DNA of 64,000 nt from contig OX335657.1 of the NCBI GenBank assembly GCA_946894095.1, positions 12,090,001 to 12,154,000 of the forward strand, in the 5' to 3' direction. The position numbers and the translations under genes are program-made. Source of the DNA: Incurvaria masculella (lineage: Eukaryota; Arthropoda; Insecta; Lepidoptera; Incurvariidae). The notes under the pieces are model-generated. The model was not told where the DNA came from. It made no database searches and worked only from the letters and a program-made list of their open reading frames with translations. Shown here in pieces: positions 55,444 to 64,000 of the stretch (positions within the stretch are counted from its first letter, which is position 1; every line of letters begins with the position of its first letter).

Positions 55444-56820
55444 CTAAACAGAATTCGGGCCCGTTACTGGCAAGGCATTGATCTCTTTCTGCAGCCGGAT
55501 CTGTTCATTGATTGCTCGCCAGGCGTCATCCTTCTCCTTTTTGGTGATTGGTCTCTTCTTAAGCTTTGCTGCATTAATTTTCTTATAAATATCCATACAT
55601 TCGGCATCTACCTGCTCCAACTGTTTCCTCAGATTGGATCTTGTCAACTCCTGCTTGCATAGACCTATCAGGTGACGCAGGTTCCGGCAGTTTTCTTTCC
55701 GTACAACAGTCAGTTCTGCCTGCGCCTTTTTTATCTCGATGAGAATTTCGTCATCGGCGGGATTTGTCAAGGGGGGCAAGTCCTCAGGATCCAGGATACC
55801 CTGCTCGACCAACTCCTTCCTCAGGCACTTTTCAAGGGTCAGTGAGTTTCTGTAGGTACTTCTAGTGGTAGTGCACTGCTTTACTTTGACATCGGGTACT
55901 TCGTAGGGCAAAGCATTCTCCTCCATGAGCGCGGACACGAGCCGTTGCGTCAGGGCTCCGGTTATCATGTTATCATTTATTTTCTCACTTTTTTTTCTCA
56001 GAGACGAGTCTGGAGACACTCCAGACTTTTTCCCTGAATTTTGATCATCGGCGATATGGTCATCAGCCCACACCTCTGAGTAGTGACGGCCGAGAGGTGG
56101 GATCGGCGGGAGGGACGTGTTACTACTGTTGGCTAATAACCCTTCCAAGAATTTTACATCATCGAGACTGACAGCGGACGCATATGGCTCCACTGATGAC
56201 CAAAATTTGTATGGTATATTGTTTTTGGGCAAAGCAAACTGTGACATTTCAAGTTTGACGGAATTATCTGAGGTAATAAGGTTGTCATTCGAGAATGTAC
56301 TGTGCGAGGCGTTCGGTGGTGCACTCTGGAAACTTTTGAACTTCGGCACCTTGGGATTTGACATTCGCGTATGGTCCTTAGGTTTAATCGGGCGGTCATC
56401 CTGGAATTTCCGTTTGACCGGATACTGAAGTCGTTTCCCTGCCGCCTTGCCGCGCTTTTCTCTTTTTAACTCTATTGCATCGATCCCGTCGACTTCGGCC
56501 TGGAACCGACGGACGCGTATAGCCGCGTCGCAAAGAAGAGACTCGAGCTCCAACTGTAAAGAGTCGAGCTCGTCCATGCCGATGGGTTCGTCTGTGGAGC
56601 GTGCCGCCACCGCTGCGTAGTGCGGCAGTGCCGTTGCTGTGTCGGCGAGTCGTGTGTAGGGAATCGCCGCGACTGCGAGGCTGGAGTCCGGACGCAGCTT
56701 GCCTTGTGAGGCGGGCGGCCGAGCAGTCTTCCCATGGGCCGGGCTACTCGGCTTGCTGCCCTCCGCGGACTTACTTGCCACGCGGATCTTGCTGCCGTGG
56801 TGCATCCTTTTGCCCAACAT
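55444..56820 (-). CDS. Tada3: transcriptional adapter 3 (ADA3/TADA3)
   Basis: A nuclear subunit of the GCN5 histone acetyltransferase module (SAGA and ADA/ATAC-type complexes), which links ADA2-GCN5 to activators. 458 residues in one exon. The first ATG gives 'MLGKRMHHGSKIRVASKS'; a GTG 36 bases upstream in frame is ignored. The conserved N-terminal ADA3 block is at about residues 68-100 ('YAAVAARSTDEPIGMDELDS' then 'LQLELESLL'). The central block 'NIPYKFWSSVEPYA' and 'IPPLGRHYSEVWADD' corresponds to 'NRFWASVEPYC' and 'IPPLGKHYSQRW' of vertebrate TADA3 (from memory). The C-terminal ADA3 domain spans about 285-458 ('GALTQRLVSALMEENALP', 'KKRPITKKEKDDAWRAINEQ') and is helical and charged. Length is close to the human protein. 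Divergent from the zinc-finger gene to the right. Confidence 0.93.
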   Translation of the reverse strand: MLGKRMHHGSKIRVASKSAEGSKPSSPAHGKTARPPASQGKLRPDSSLAVAAIPYTRLADTATALPHYAAVAARSTDEPIGMDELDSLQLELESLLCDAAIRVRRFQAEVDGIDAIELKREKRGKAAGKRLQYPVKRKFQDDRPIKPKDHTRMSNPKVPKFKSFQSAPPNASHSTFSNDNLITSDNSVKLEMSQFALPKNNIPYKFWSSVEPYASAVSLDDVKFLEGLLANSSNTSLPPIPPLGRHYSEVWADDHIADDQNSGKKSGVSPDSSLRKKSEKINDNMITGALTQRLVSALMEENALPYEVPDVKVKQCTTTRSTYRNSLTLEKCLRKELVEQGILDPEDLPPLTNPADDEILIEIKKAQAELTVVRKENCRNLRHLIGLCKQELTRSNLRKQLEQVDAECMDIYKKINAAKLKKRPITKKEKDDAWRAINEQIRLQKEINALPVTGPNSV

Positions 56821-58320
56821 TTCGTAGCGGTCACGCAAAACAAATTTCCCGCGCACAGTTCATCTGCACTGTCAGACACACCCACGAACAACACACCAAT
56901 ACATGCGCGCGCAGACGCAGCAGAGCGAGCACCAGCTGACTAGCTTACTCCACAGTGGGGTACCCGTAGGACTTCGGACTGGATGCACTTCGCCGGAGCT
57001 TGATCTAGGCTTTAGATTAATTCGAAATTCTTGGTAATCCTCTATATCGGTAAATAAAGAAAAAACAATGCGAGTTTACGCCAAACAAAATGGCGTCTTT
57101 TTTTTCGGGTGCGGCTAATGTTGCCCACAACTCAGTGTGCCAATCTCATCTTCATCATCATCTAATTATTACAAATGCTGACAATCCATAGGCTCAAAAT
57201 GCCAAACGTTCGAACAAATTCTGTCATGCCCTGGAAAATACCCAACGATCAAAAACAAGTGGATGCGCAGTTCGGTCCTGCATATTTACTCAGGAAAGTG
57301 AAAGCGAGACGTTCTCGTGTTCGCTGCTGTCAAAGTCTATGTAGAAAAAAAATGCCTATTTTTTTTTCATACTATAAAGTTTCTAAGCACATCACAAGTT
57401 TCCCTAAATTTTCATTAGGAAGAAAACTGCTTATTATTATTAGATGTATTAGTGATAACTACAAGTTGCGTCCAAGCCAGCTCACCTAAAAGAACTGTCA
57501 AAGCAGCAAAGATACCTTACAAATTAAAACAGGATAGATTTTTTTTTTATTTATTCAATCTACGTAATTAAAATTACTCAATTTCCTCTTCATTATTCTG
57601 AAAATTATTTGTTCTAAATTATGCTAATAATATCAATTCGCAGGAAAGAAATTTCACAAAAGCATAACCATAAAAGGTTAGCAATTCAAGCATTATGCTA
57701 ATCTATTCATGGAGGTGAGGAAATGAATCTATTACATAAAATTAGTTTGAAGACAAACAAAAACTCTTCTTTTCCAGTTGACAATGACAGTTTTCACGTT
57801 ACAGGCGAGTGCACTCATGCGACATCTTCAATAACCTTTGAGTTTTCTTCCCTATTTCAACCCGTAGCAAGTTGTTTGAGTGAAGGAAGATCAAAGAGGT
57901 CGGAAAAGTAGCTGCCCTCCTACATTCTCTTTCTACGAGGAAGATACTCCACTCAAAATAGTTCCAACTTATCGGGTGCTCGTATAGCCGAACCGCGCAG
58001 CCTTTAGGTCGCGTGTGGTACCAAGACGCGTGGCGTCTCAGAAATCGGCGACGGAGGCCTAGGACACCGCGCGAACGATGGCGAGCGAAGTGAACGAAGT
58101 GAACAACGGTGTGAAGCTCCATTACAAGTGAAGCTAGCCCTCTAGAAACTGTCAAAAATATTCTGCTTGTGCCTCATCTCACACCACAATAGGAATCAAA
58201 TCAAAACAAGACAAACCATCGGGCGGCAGGAAGCCGACTCCCGGTAGGCTGGTGGGGCTTCGGCTTCACAATATGAGCTTGATTACGTGAGGCTAGGCGG
58301 GGTGTCCCGCGTGGGACACA
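56821..58320. other. divergent intergenic region, TADA3 / zinc-finger gene
   Basis: Should contain both promoters. 56860-56945 and 57960-58320 are GC-rich. No TATA box is certain. 'gcgagacgttctcgtgttcgc' near 57303 resembles 14828-14850. A diverged repeat related to 53040-53160 lies at about 57370-57500. Confidence 0.4.
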
Positions 58321-58564
58321 ATGGGTTCTGAAGGCCTTCTATGTCCGCTGTGCTGCGGGAACACGTACCCGACCCGCGCCGCACTCCGCGCTCATCTGAC
58401 GGAAATTATGCACTGTCTACGCTGCCCAGCGTGTGAGCTCGAGATGCCCTCTTTGTCTGAGTTGTGTCAGCATTTGGAGACTGAGGAGTGTGGCATAAAT
58501 GATAGATCCGAACCCGAAAAATCTGTGGCTTCTTTCTGCGTCGATATCCCTATGCTTCCTAATG
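58321..58564 (+). CDS. C2H2 zinc-finger protein, exon 1
   Basis: First exon of a multi-exon gene that continues past the window. From ATG it encodes two zinc-finger-like units: 'CPLCCGNTYPTRAALRAH' + 'LTEIMH' (C-x3-C-x12-H-x5-H) and 'CPACELEMPSLSELCQH' + 'LETEEC' (C-x2-C-x12-H-x5-C, a C2HC variant). The exon ends after one base of a codon at donor 'gtatga' (58565), which fits exon 2 in phase ('PNG' becomes 'PNE'). The product is probably a nuclear DNA-binding protein. I do not recognise the orthologue. Confidence 0.75.
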
Positions 58565-59841
58565 GTATGATACAAAATATTATTGTCTCTCTCATAGTCA
58601 TAAAACATGGCTCACAAATCTTAGGCGATTCAAGAACAGTAGTGGGGGAGCATCCTAAATTGTTTCCTTGATCGCACCGTGTATATTTTATTTGTTTATT
58701 TATTGCTTCACGAATGAACATACACCATACACAATACATGAGTGTATATAAAATTATGCCGTTGAAGAATATGTGTACATCCTTCAAGTAGTGAACACAG
58801 CATGCAAATGAAAACAAAAAATTATCCCATTTAAAATTCATACATAATTTTTTCAACACATAGGCACCATAATTATTATTCATCCTAAATCTGATGTTGT
58901 GTCAGGTGAACCCATGATTTACAGGTGATTATGGAGTTTGGAAGTGTTGTTGTGTCGTGTGTAGCAATTTTAGGTGGATTTTTACTCTGTTTGCCTGCAA
59001 ACCCAGCAGATAAGTAATCTGTGGTAACATGATTTTTGTGTGTAGACATGACAAAAGTAAAGGGCAGAAAAGCATAGGTCAAAGTCATATTTATATTCAA
59101 AAGTTTGCATATACAAAGAAAACATCTAATGTTGCCATCTGCCGCCTGCCCATTGCCAATTATTTGTGTTCCGGTGAACACACTACACCTTAATATTTAT
59201 TTAGTTTGATGACTTCAACTCTATACACGGTGTTAAACAAGTTCGCGACATTCCCGAAAGGGGGTTATTTTGGGTCGCATACTTTTTCCGAAAACGAAGG
59301 ATTTTTCTTGTTTTGAGCTTTTGTTTTAAAATTTTCGATTTCTAATACTAGTATAAAAACATAGTATTTCGTAATAGGAATCATCGCACTGCATTCATAA
59401 AAAATTCTAAAGTAGGACATTTTTTTAAATTAAATGTGAAAATTTACATTCGGATCGACGCGATACAATTGGCGGCGGCGCGCAGTCAGCTGCGACACAG
59501 CAAACGTGTGACCTTGGCAGTGGCGCGTACACATGGCGTGCTTACATCATTCCAACGGGAAATTGTCGCTGAGGTAAAAGTTAGGATTAAATCTGCCATT
59601 TTTTTTATTACTATTTTAGATTTAATTTTTAAATACCACAAAATGATCAGTATACGAAACAGTTAAATAATCGGTATTAAAATAGTAATGTTGCGAAAAA
59701 AATTAACACCGTGTATAGTTATTTTTGGAAACCATAGGTCGGCAATAAACATTGTAACAATAAAAATGTTTTTGTAAACATGTATGACTGTGTTTCATAA
59801 TACATTTAATAAAAATATTTAATGCATGCATATTATTACAG
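58565..59841 (+). other. zinc-finger gene intron 1
   Basis: 'gtatga' ... 'tattattacag'. It contains a TIR element at 59222-59717. The 98-codon minus-strand frame at 58885-59181 has no recognisable domain. Confidence 0.7.
59222..59717. mobile_element. MITE with 'tatacacggtgttaa' ends
   Basis: Perfect 15-bp terminal inverted repeats, 'tatacacggtgttaa' and 'ttaacaccgtgtata'. The similarity continues loosely ('ttcgcgaca' / 'ttgcgaaaa'). The outermost TA may be a TA target site of the Tc1/mariner type. 496 bp, non-coding. Confidence 0.8.
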
Positions 59842-60111
59842 AAACTGTAATGAATAAAAATCAACCCATGCAAGTGGTCGCCGCGAACAATGACTTTCAG
59901 GGAATGATGAAATTGGAGGATTTGAAACAGGAGTCAAAGCCTAAGGACCTCGCATATGTGGACTGCGGCAATAGCCCCTTGAACACTGTGGACGGCAACG
60001 ACAGTCATATACTGATCGTGGGAAGTGATTCGGGTAGCCTCCTCGGGAGTCAAAGCATCATCACCACGCAGAACGAAGACGGCACCATATCATTTACACC
60101 CATCGAAAATG
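59842..60111 (+). CDS. C2H2 zinc-finger protein, exon 2
   Basis: Acceptor 'attattacag' (59841); the first two bases complete a glutamate. It encodes an acidic, Gly/Ser/Asn-rich segment with no zinc finger ('NQPMQVVAANNDFQGMMKLE', 'HILIVGSDSGSLLGSQSIIT', 'EDGTISFTPIEN'), resembling a transactivation-type linker. It ends in phase 1 at donor 'gtgggt' (60112), which matches exon 3. Confidence 0.75.
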
Positions 60112-61048
60112 GTGGGTTTAAATCCTATAATTTATCAGTTTTCAGTACCCCCACAATGAGTGAATTACCTCATAGGGTCAGATGTGTAGTACCCATAATC
60201 GAGCAGCATGTATGGAGAGGTGTATGTTTGTCAGGAAGCAAAGAAAGGATGCTGTAATCGTATCTTATGTCGCTCTTTTTTCTCAACATGATGCAATATG
60301 TAAATGTGAGTTATTTTGGTGCTAGTTTTGCCGCATCAGGCTTAATAATAATAATAATAAATAGACTACCTTGCAATCCTCGTAGACATAACAATACCAC
60401 ATGACTAAAACCTCGACAGGGCTGAAAATGAAAGCTGATTAAATATTTAGACCTGGCCCACGAGGTTACCGCCATGTGGGGTGCATGGAAAACCACCATC
60501 GTGCCAATTGTTATGTCTAGGAACTGCGTTGTTCCAAAGAATTTGGCCAAACATTTAGAAAAATTAAACGTCAATATTGGGCTCCGATTCCAGATGCATA
60601 GCGGTTCTACTCTCGAATATGACAATCGTTCGGAGGTTTCTGTCTCTGTAGCTCGGAGCGGCCTTATTGGATTTGTCCCAGGTTAAATCCAGTTTTGGGT
60701 TTATATTTTTTAAGGCTACGTTTTGTATTTTTTTATGAAATAATATAAACCTAAAATTAGTTAAACAAATATGTAATGTGAATAATAACAATAATTGTTT
60801 ATTTAGGTATTAATACCCGTATTCATGCGATTGGGTAGGTGATTGTCCCCAGTTGGAAATACTAGATATAAACGTTTTTGGGTATTAACCCCATGTTCAT
60901 TCGAGCAGATAGGCATTTTACAAAGTGATTTGAAGCAATGGCGCTAAAAGTTGGCCACTTAGTAAACATATATATTAAAAATATAGATAGAGTATCGATA
61001 TGTGCATCGTTTCCGTCACGGGTTGATATCACTGCTTGGTCCCCGCAG
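60112..61048 (+). other. zinc-finger gene intron 2
   Basis: 'gtgggt' ... 'ccccgcag'. It contains an (AAT)n run (60344-60361) and a LINE fragment (60438-60581). Confidence 0.7.
60438..60581 (+). pseudogene. LINE reverse-transcriptase C-terminal fragment
   Basis: Encodes 'KYLDLAHEVTAMWGAWKTTI', 'VPIVMS' and 'VPKNLAKHLEKL', the tail pattern ('YLDLA-E---MW', 'IVPIV-S--G--PK-L--HL--L') found at the end of many LINE pol proteins. About 48 codons only; the preceding pol domains are absent. Confidence 0.65.
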
Positions 61049-61211
61049 AGGAGCCGGAGGGGAGGGACATGTCTCTACCCGACGAGAGTGAAGTGGGGGG
61101 CGAGGGGGAGGGGGAGGGGAGCTGTACAGCTGCAACACCTGCGGGGTATCCTTCACGTCCGTCCTGCAGCACATACAGACCTACCACAGTCAACAGGATG
61201 TGGTCGTTGAG
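61049..61211 (+). CDS. C2H2 zinc-finger protein, exon 3, with apparent 1-base frameshift
   Basis: Acceptor 'ccccgcag' (61048). The phase from exon 2 gives 'EEPEGRDMSLPDESEVGGEG'. From 61122 the clear zinc finger 'LYSCNTCGVSFTSVLQH' + 'IQTYH' is in a different frame (C-x2-C-x9-H-x4-H, shortened). The change falls inside a (GAGGGG)n run at 61101-61121; adding one G there would join the frames and give an uninterrupted acidic run leading into the finger. It is either an assembly/base-call error or a real lesion. It ends in phase 0 at donor 'gttcgc' (61212). Confidence 0.65.
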
Positions 61212-61276
61212 GTTCGCAAATAGCAACTTAACACATGCATGATAACAATACATCTAAAATGTTTCCGGCTCTGAGC

Positions 61277-61545
61277 CCGTAGTCCCAGCTGTCACCTAAA
61301 TTGGATTTTACGCCAAACCGATCGACTGGCATTTTCAAATGTATGGAGATATCGAAGAGCGTTAAGAAAACTAACATTTGCGAGTCCGAGTTTTATTTGA
61401 CAGCTTAATCACTGTCGACGTTGCCGTTTACGCCGATTCTGCGTTTTCATACAAATCGGAAGTCCGAGTTTTACTATGACAGCTTGAACAAGTAAAACCA
61501 CTGAATATCTAGTAAAAACGTGCATGGAGTTTAACGTTTTACGTA
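61277..61545. mobile_element. TIR element family 'cagtctgagtt', copy 3
   Basis: 'agtcccagctgtcacctaaa', 'ccaaaccgatcgactggc', 'actaacatttgcgagtccga', 'gacgttgccgtttacgcc'. Its right end is degenerate. Confidence 0.7.
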
Positions 61546-61879
61546 CATGTTACATGTAGTTTCATACATAACGAAACGGCTTCAAAAATAATGTCTACAA
61601 TAGTTACACCAGTATTCACACATAAGCAACATAAAGTTTAAACAATAACGTAATCTACACCCAAATTCTCTGGCAGGCCAGCTAACACACTTTACAATAT
61701 GGGATACTTACATCTTAAAAGGCAGACTTCGTAAAGTTGGACACAAACATACTCAACTAAAATTTTGTTGTACCATAGATTAAAATTGACTGGAGCTCTA
61801 ACTAATCACAACCAACTCACTTTCTTACAATCAATTCTATCTTATAGGTTTAGAATCCAAAAAAACTGTACCGTACTTA

Positions 61880-62195
61880 CTAGGTGCTAGAGTTAATCCC
61901 TACCGGGTGGGTACCATCTCATTGAATGAATGATCGTCAAAGTGGCAATACAAATTGTCCGTGTTTTCCCCTCAAGTTCAATGTAGCTGTTCAATCTGAG
62001 GCAGGTCCTGGTGAGGCACCTAGTTTCCATGTGGTGTTTCAGACCAATATCGTGAAAGTACGGAGCACATCACCCTAAACAACATAAGGCATTGGAATTT
62101 GCAAGGAAAACTTATGTGGGTTAAAGTTCCAATGTGTGGCGTTTAGGCTGTAGCGTTTGTACATAGGTTTGGTATTAGCCATCCGTGACATTAAT
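61880..62195 (+). repeat. family B SINE, decayed
   Basis: 'tactaggtgctagagttaat', 'ctaccgggtgggtaccatct', 'aattgtccgtgttttccc', 'caggtcctggtgaggcacct', then 'ggtattagccatccgtgaca' and an A-run. The tail contains an extra segment at about 62050-62160. Confidence 0.65.
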
Positions 62196-62391
62196 TAAAA
62201 AAAATCTACCAATCTGAATAATCACAAATAATTGACAAATATGTATTTGAACAATTGAAATGATCTGAGAAATCTTTTCTCACTTAGACTGCAAACCCCC
62301 CAAAATTGTTAAAAAAAAAAAATATCTGAAAAAATATATTAATATGTGTCCTATCTTTTCTTAATTTATGTTCTGTTATGAAATATTTCAG

Positions 62392-62503
62392 GTGGCCGAG
62401 TCCGAGTCGGAGAACATAGCGGAGGAAATACCCATGGGAGCCGTCACAAAGCGCGTCATCACTGCCAGCGGTGATATTGTCGAGACATCCACCTATGCCA
62501 ACG
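62392..62503 (+). CDS. C2H2 zinc-finger protein, exon 4
   Basis: Acceptor 'aatatttcag' (62391), phase 0: 'VAESESENIAEEIPMGAVTK', 'RVITASGDIVETSTYAN'. Acidic, no finger. I place the end at 'aacg|gttggc' because phase 1 is needed to fit exon 5. The donor is weak and an earlier in-phase 'gtgata' (62471) is possible. Confidence 0.5.
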
Positions 62504-63688
62504 GTTGGCAACACACTTTGAAATACACATACTTACTTGTTGGCAATAACATATTTCAAATGCATCAACTTAGAGTTTTGTCAAAGGAAGTACACACAAG
62601 TTTCCTGATTTCGGTCGTGCCAAAAGGTTTCCTCACTCCCACAGATTTGAGATCTGTGCGCACGCCATACGCTTTGGGTAAAACCCGTACGGAACTTAAT
62701 ATATTAAAATGATTCACTCGTACCGTGCACACAGAGGATGTCAAAAAATTCAAAAGCTTTTGAAGCCATTTTAAAAAAGTTTAAGTAAAATAAATAGTTT
62801 AAGTAAAATCGAAATAGTTTAAAAAATCTTGAATTTTTGTATCATTCCAACAGAAATGTTACTGTTAATCATTTTGTAATTTCGTTTCCATTAATCCACC
62901 ACCAAAGAGAAATTTTAACTTCCTTCCTCCATATGCACTATTTTGTTTTGCTTAGAAATATCTTAGAATATGCTACATGGTCCTCCGATGAACAAGCGGT
63001 TTTAGGAACAATTACTCGCTCTGAATTCTCAGAATTAATTCAATTTCATATATCCATAAAACTCCACATTCTTAAATGTTTTATGGCATCTGAAAAAGTT
63101 ACATGGTTCAAAACCCATCTGAAGTTGGGGACTCCCCTTTCATAGTTGCAATGCACACCACCCAAATAAAAGAAGAGTTTTTTTTAGTTTTCCGTTCATT
63201 TTAATGTTTAAATGTGATGCAGTTTGTTTTGAAATGGATTGTGCTGTAAAGTTTGTAAGGCAACTGGGAGAATTTATTAATATTATAGTTGTGTTTTTTA
63301 TTTGATGACCTCACTCGCTGCACCAAATGATTGACACACATTTTCCAAAAAGGTTGAGGTCTTGCAATGGCCCTTACAGTGTCTGGATACAGCTCAGACT
63401 CCTGTCTCTGCAAATTTTGGAAGATAAGAGACCTTTCATTGAAATTTTCTCTAATAGTATACAAGCATTCAAGTTCTTTGTCTGCCCAACCGTTTAGCCT
63501 ATGAAAAGTTCCGTGGTTGGTTTAAAAATAATGAACACAAAAAAAAATTTGTGAAGGAATGGGATATGATTTTATTGAGGATTGAATAGAGAAATGTTAT
63601 AGTTTTGGTTAAGTCTACAGGGATTAAGGTTATGAGGAAATGTTGATACATATCAGTACCTCTGTGCATCTTCATGATACGGTTGCAG
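62504..63688 (+). other. zinc-finger gene intron 4
   Basis: AT-rich, ending 'acggttgcag'. No repeat or gene identified with confidence. Confidence 0.5.
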
Positions 63689-63811
63689 CGGAGCAAGGGG
63701 CTCAGAGCCTTGTGGAAGAGGAGTGTGTAGACAAGGATGGACGCACGTACACGCGTCGCTTCGTCAAGATTGACAAGTTCTGGAGTGATGCTACCGACGC
63801 AGCAACCTCAG
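63689..63811 (+). CDS. C2H2 zinc-finger protein, exon 5 (gene continues)
   Basis: Acceptor 'acggttgcag' (63688). Encodes 'EQGAQSLVEEECVDKDGRTY', 'TRRFVKIDKFWSDATDAATS', ending in phase 1 at donor 'gtgatt' (63812). No finger here. Further exons must lie beyond 64000. Confidence 0.6.
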
Positions 63812-64000
63812 GTGATTCTTATTTAGTCATTGGTATCACTACATAATATTGTCTTGATGCATCTATTATCGTTTTATAGATATCGGTTTTTTTATATTTC
63901 TCAGCATTTCATTATTATTCTTAAATACTAAAATCAGAGCATCTATAAAACATCATAGCCTCTGGCGCACGCTAAATATCAACTTTCTTCACTCATCACA
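63812..64000 (+). other. zinc-finger gene intron 5, runs off the window
   Basis: Begins 'gtgatt'. No coding sequence before the window edge. Confidence 0.5.

Larger units (their letters stand above)
61212..62391 (+). other. zinc-finger gene intron 3
   Basis: Contains the third copy of the 'cagtctgagtt' TIR family (61277-61545) and a family B SINE (61880-62195). Ends 'gaaatatttcag'. Confidence 0.6.

Noticed and set aside
56472..56939. Overlapping frames on both strands at the TADA3 5' end
   Set aside because: They are GC-driven shadows. The TADA3 frame alone has conserved blocks.
58885..59181. 98-codon minus-strand frame in zinc-finger intron 1
   Set aside because: No domain, no splice context, and no sign of coding constraint.
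1..64000. CRISPR array, prokaryotic operon, phage or plasmid features
   Set aside because: Introns, SINEs, TIR elements and animal genes show nuclear insect DNA. No spaced direct-repeat array was seen.

Overview
The window looks like nuclear DNA from a moth or butterfly (Lepidoptera). It is AT-rich and intron-bearing, and it is filled with small transposons: two abundant SINE-like families, several TIR/MITE families, a Helitron, a mariner and broken non-LTR retrotransposons. The host genes are clearly insect or metazoan homologues. I cannot name the species from the sequence.

Layout of host genes, left to right. A GC-rich last exon of a Frizzled-family Wnt receptor (+, 11072-11712) has a long 3' UTR that carries two small inverted-repeat elements. 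TFAM, the mitochondrial HMG-box transcription/packaging factor, follows in four exons (+, 16769-24255); its introns hold a fresh tandem duplication, an RT remnant and a Helitron. A two-exon CAML/GET2 homologue (CAMLG, tail-anchored protein insertion) lies on the minus strand (32016-32798). A short tandem 5S rRNA locus (minus, about 38990-40240) comes next; one of its genes is split by two back-to-back TTAA-flanked elements. The single-exon bHLH regulator twist (+, 48716-49528) follows. An intronless TADA3/ADA3 (SAGA/ADA acetyltransferase adaptor) is on the minus strand (55444-56820). Last is a multi-exon C2H2 zinc-finger gene (+, from 58321) that runs off the right edge. These genes belong to unrelated pathways and are not an operon-like unit; TADA3 and the zinc-finger gene are divergently arranged about 1.5 kb apart.

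The accessory DNA is the most unusual part. One repeat family (here family A) has a tRNA-like A-box/B-box head and a GACG-rich 3' part; at least ten copies are present, including a copy inserted in another copy and a copy collapsed between two internal direct repeats. A second family (B) shares one body and tail but carries either a tRNA-like head or a head containing a 5S-rRNA-like segment. Two distinct TTAA-flanked TIR families and several further TIR elements are present. One apparently intact mariner transposase (341 aa, D,D34D) lies at 27576-28601.

The points most worth checking are: the 5S gene split at TTAA; an 86-codon open frame directly after the TFAM UAG stop; the modular SINE heads; the Helitron with both termini; the one-base frameshift in the zinc-finger gene; and a cluster of perfect hairpins near 46.5-46.8 kb. 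Splice sites and family assignments are from reading by eye; no search was run.
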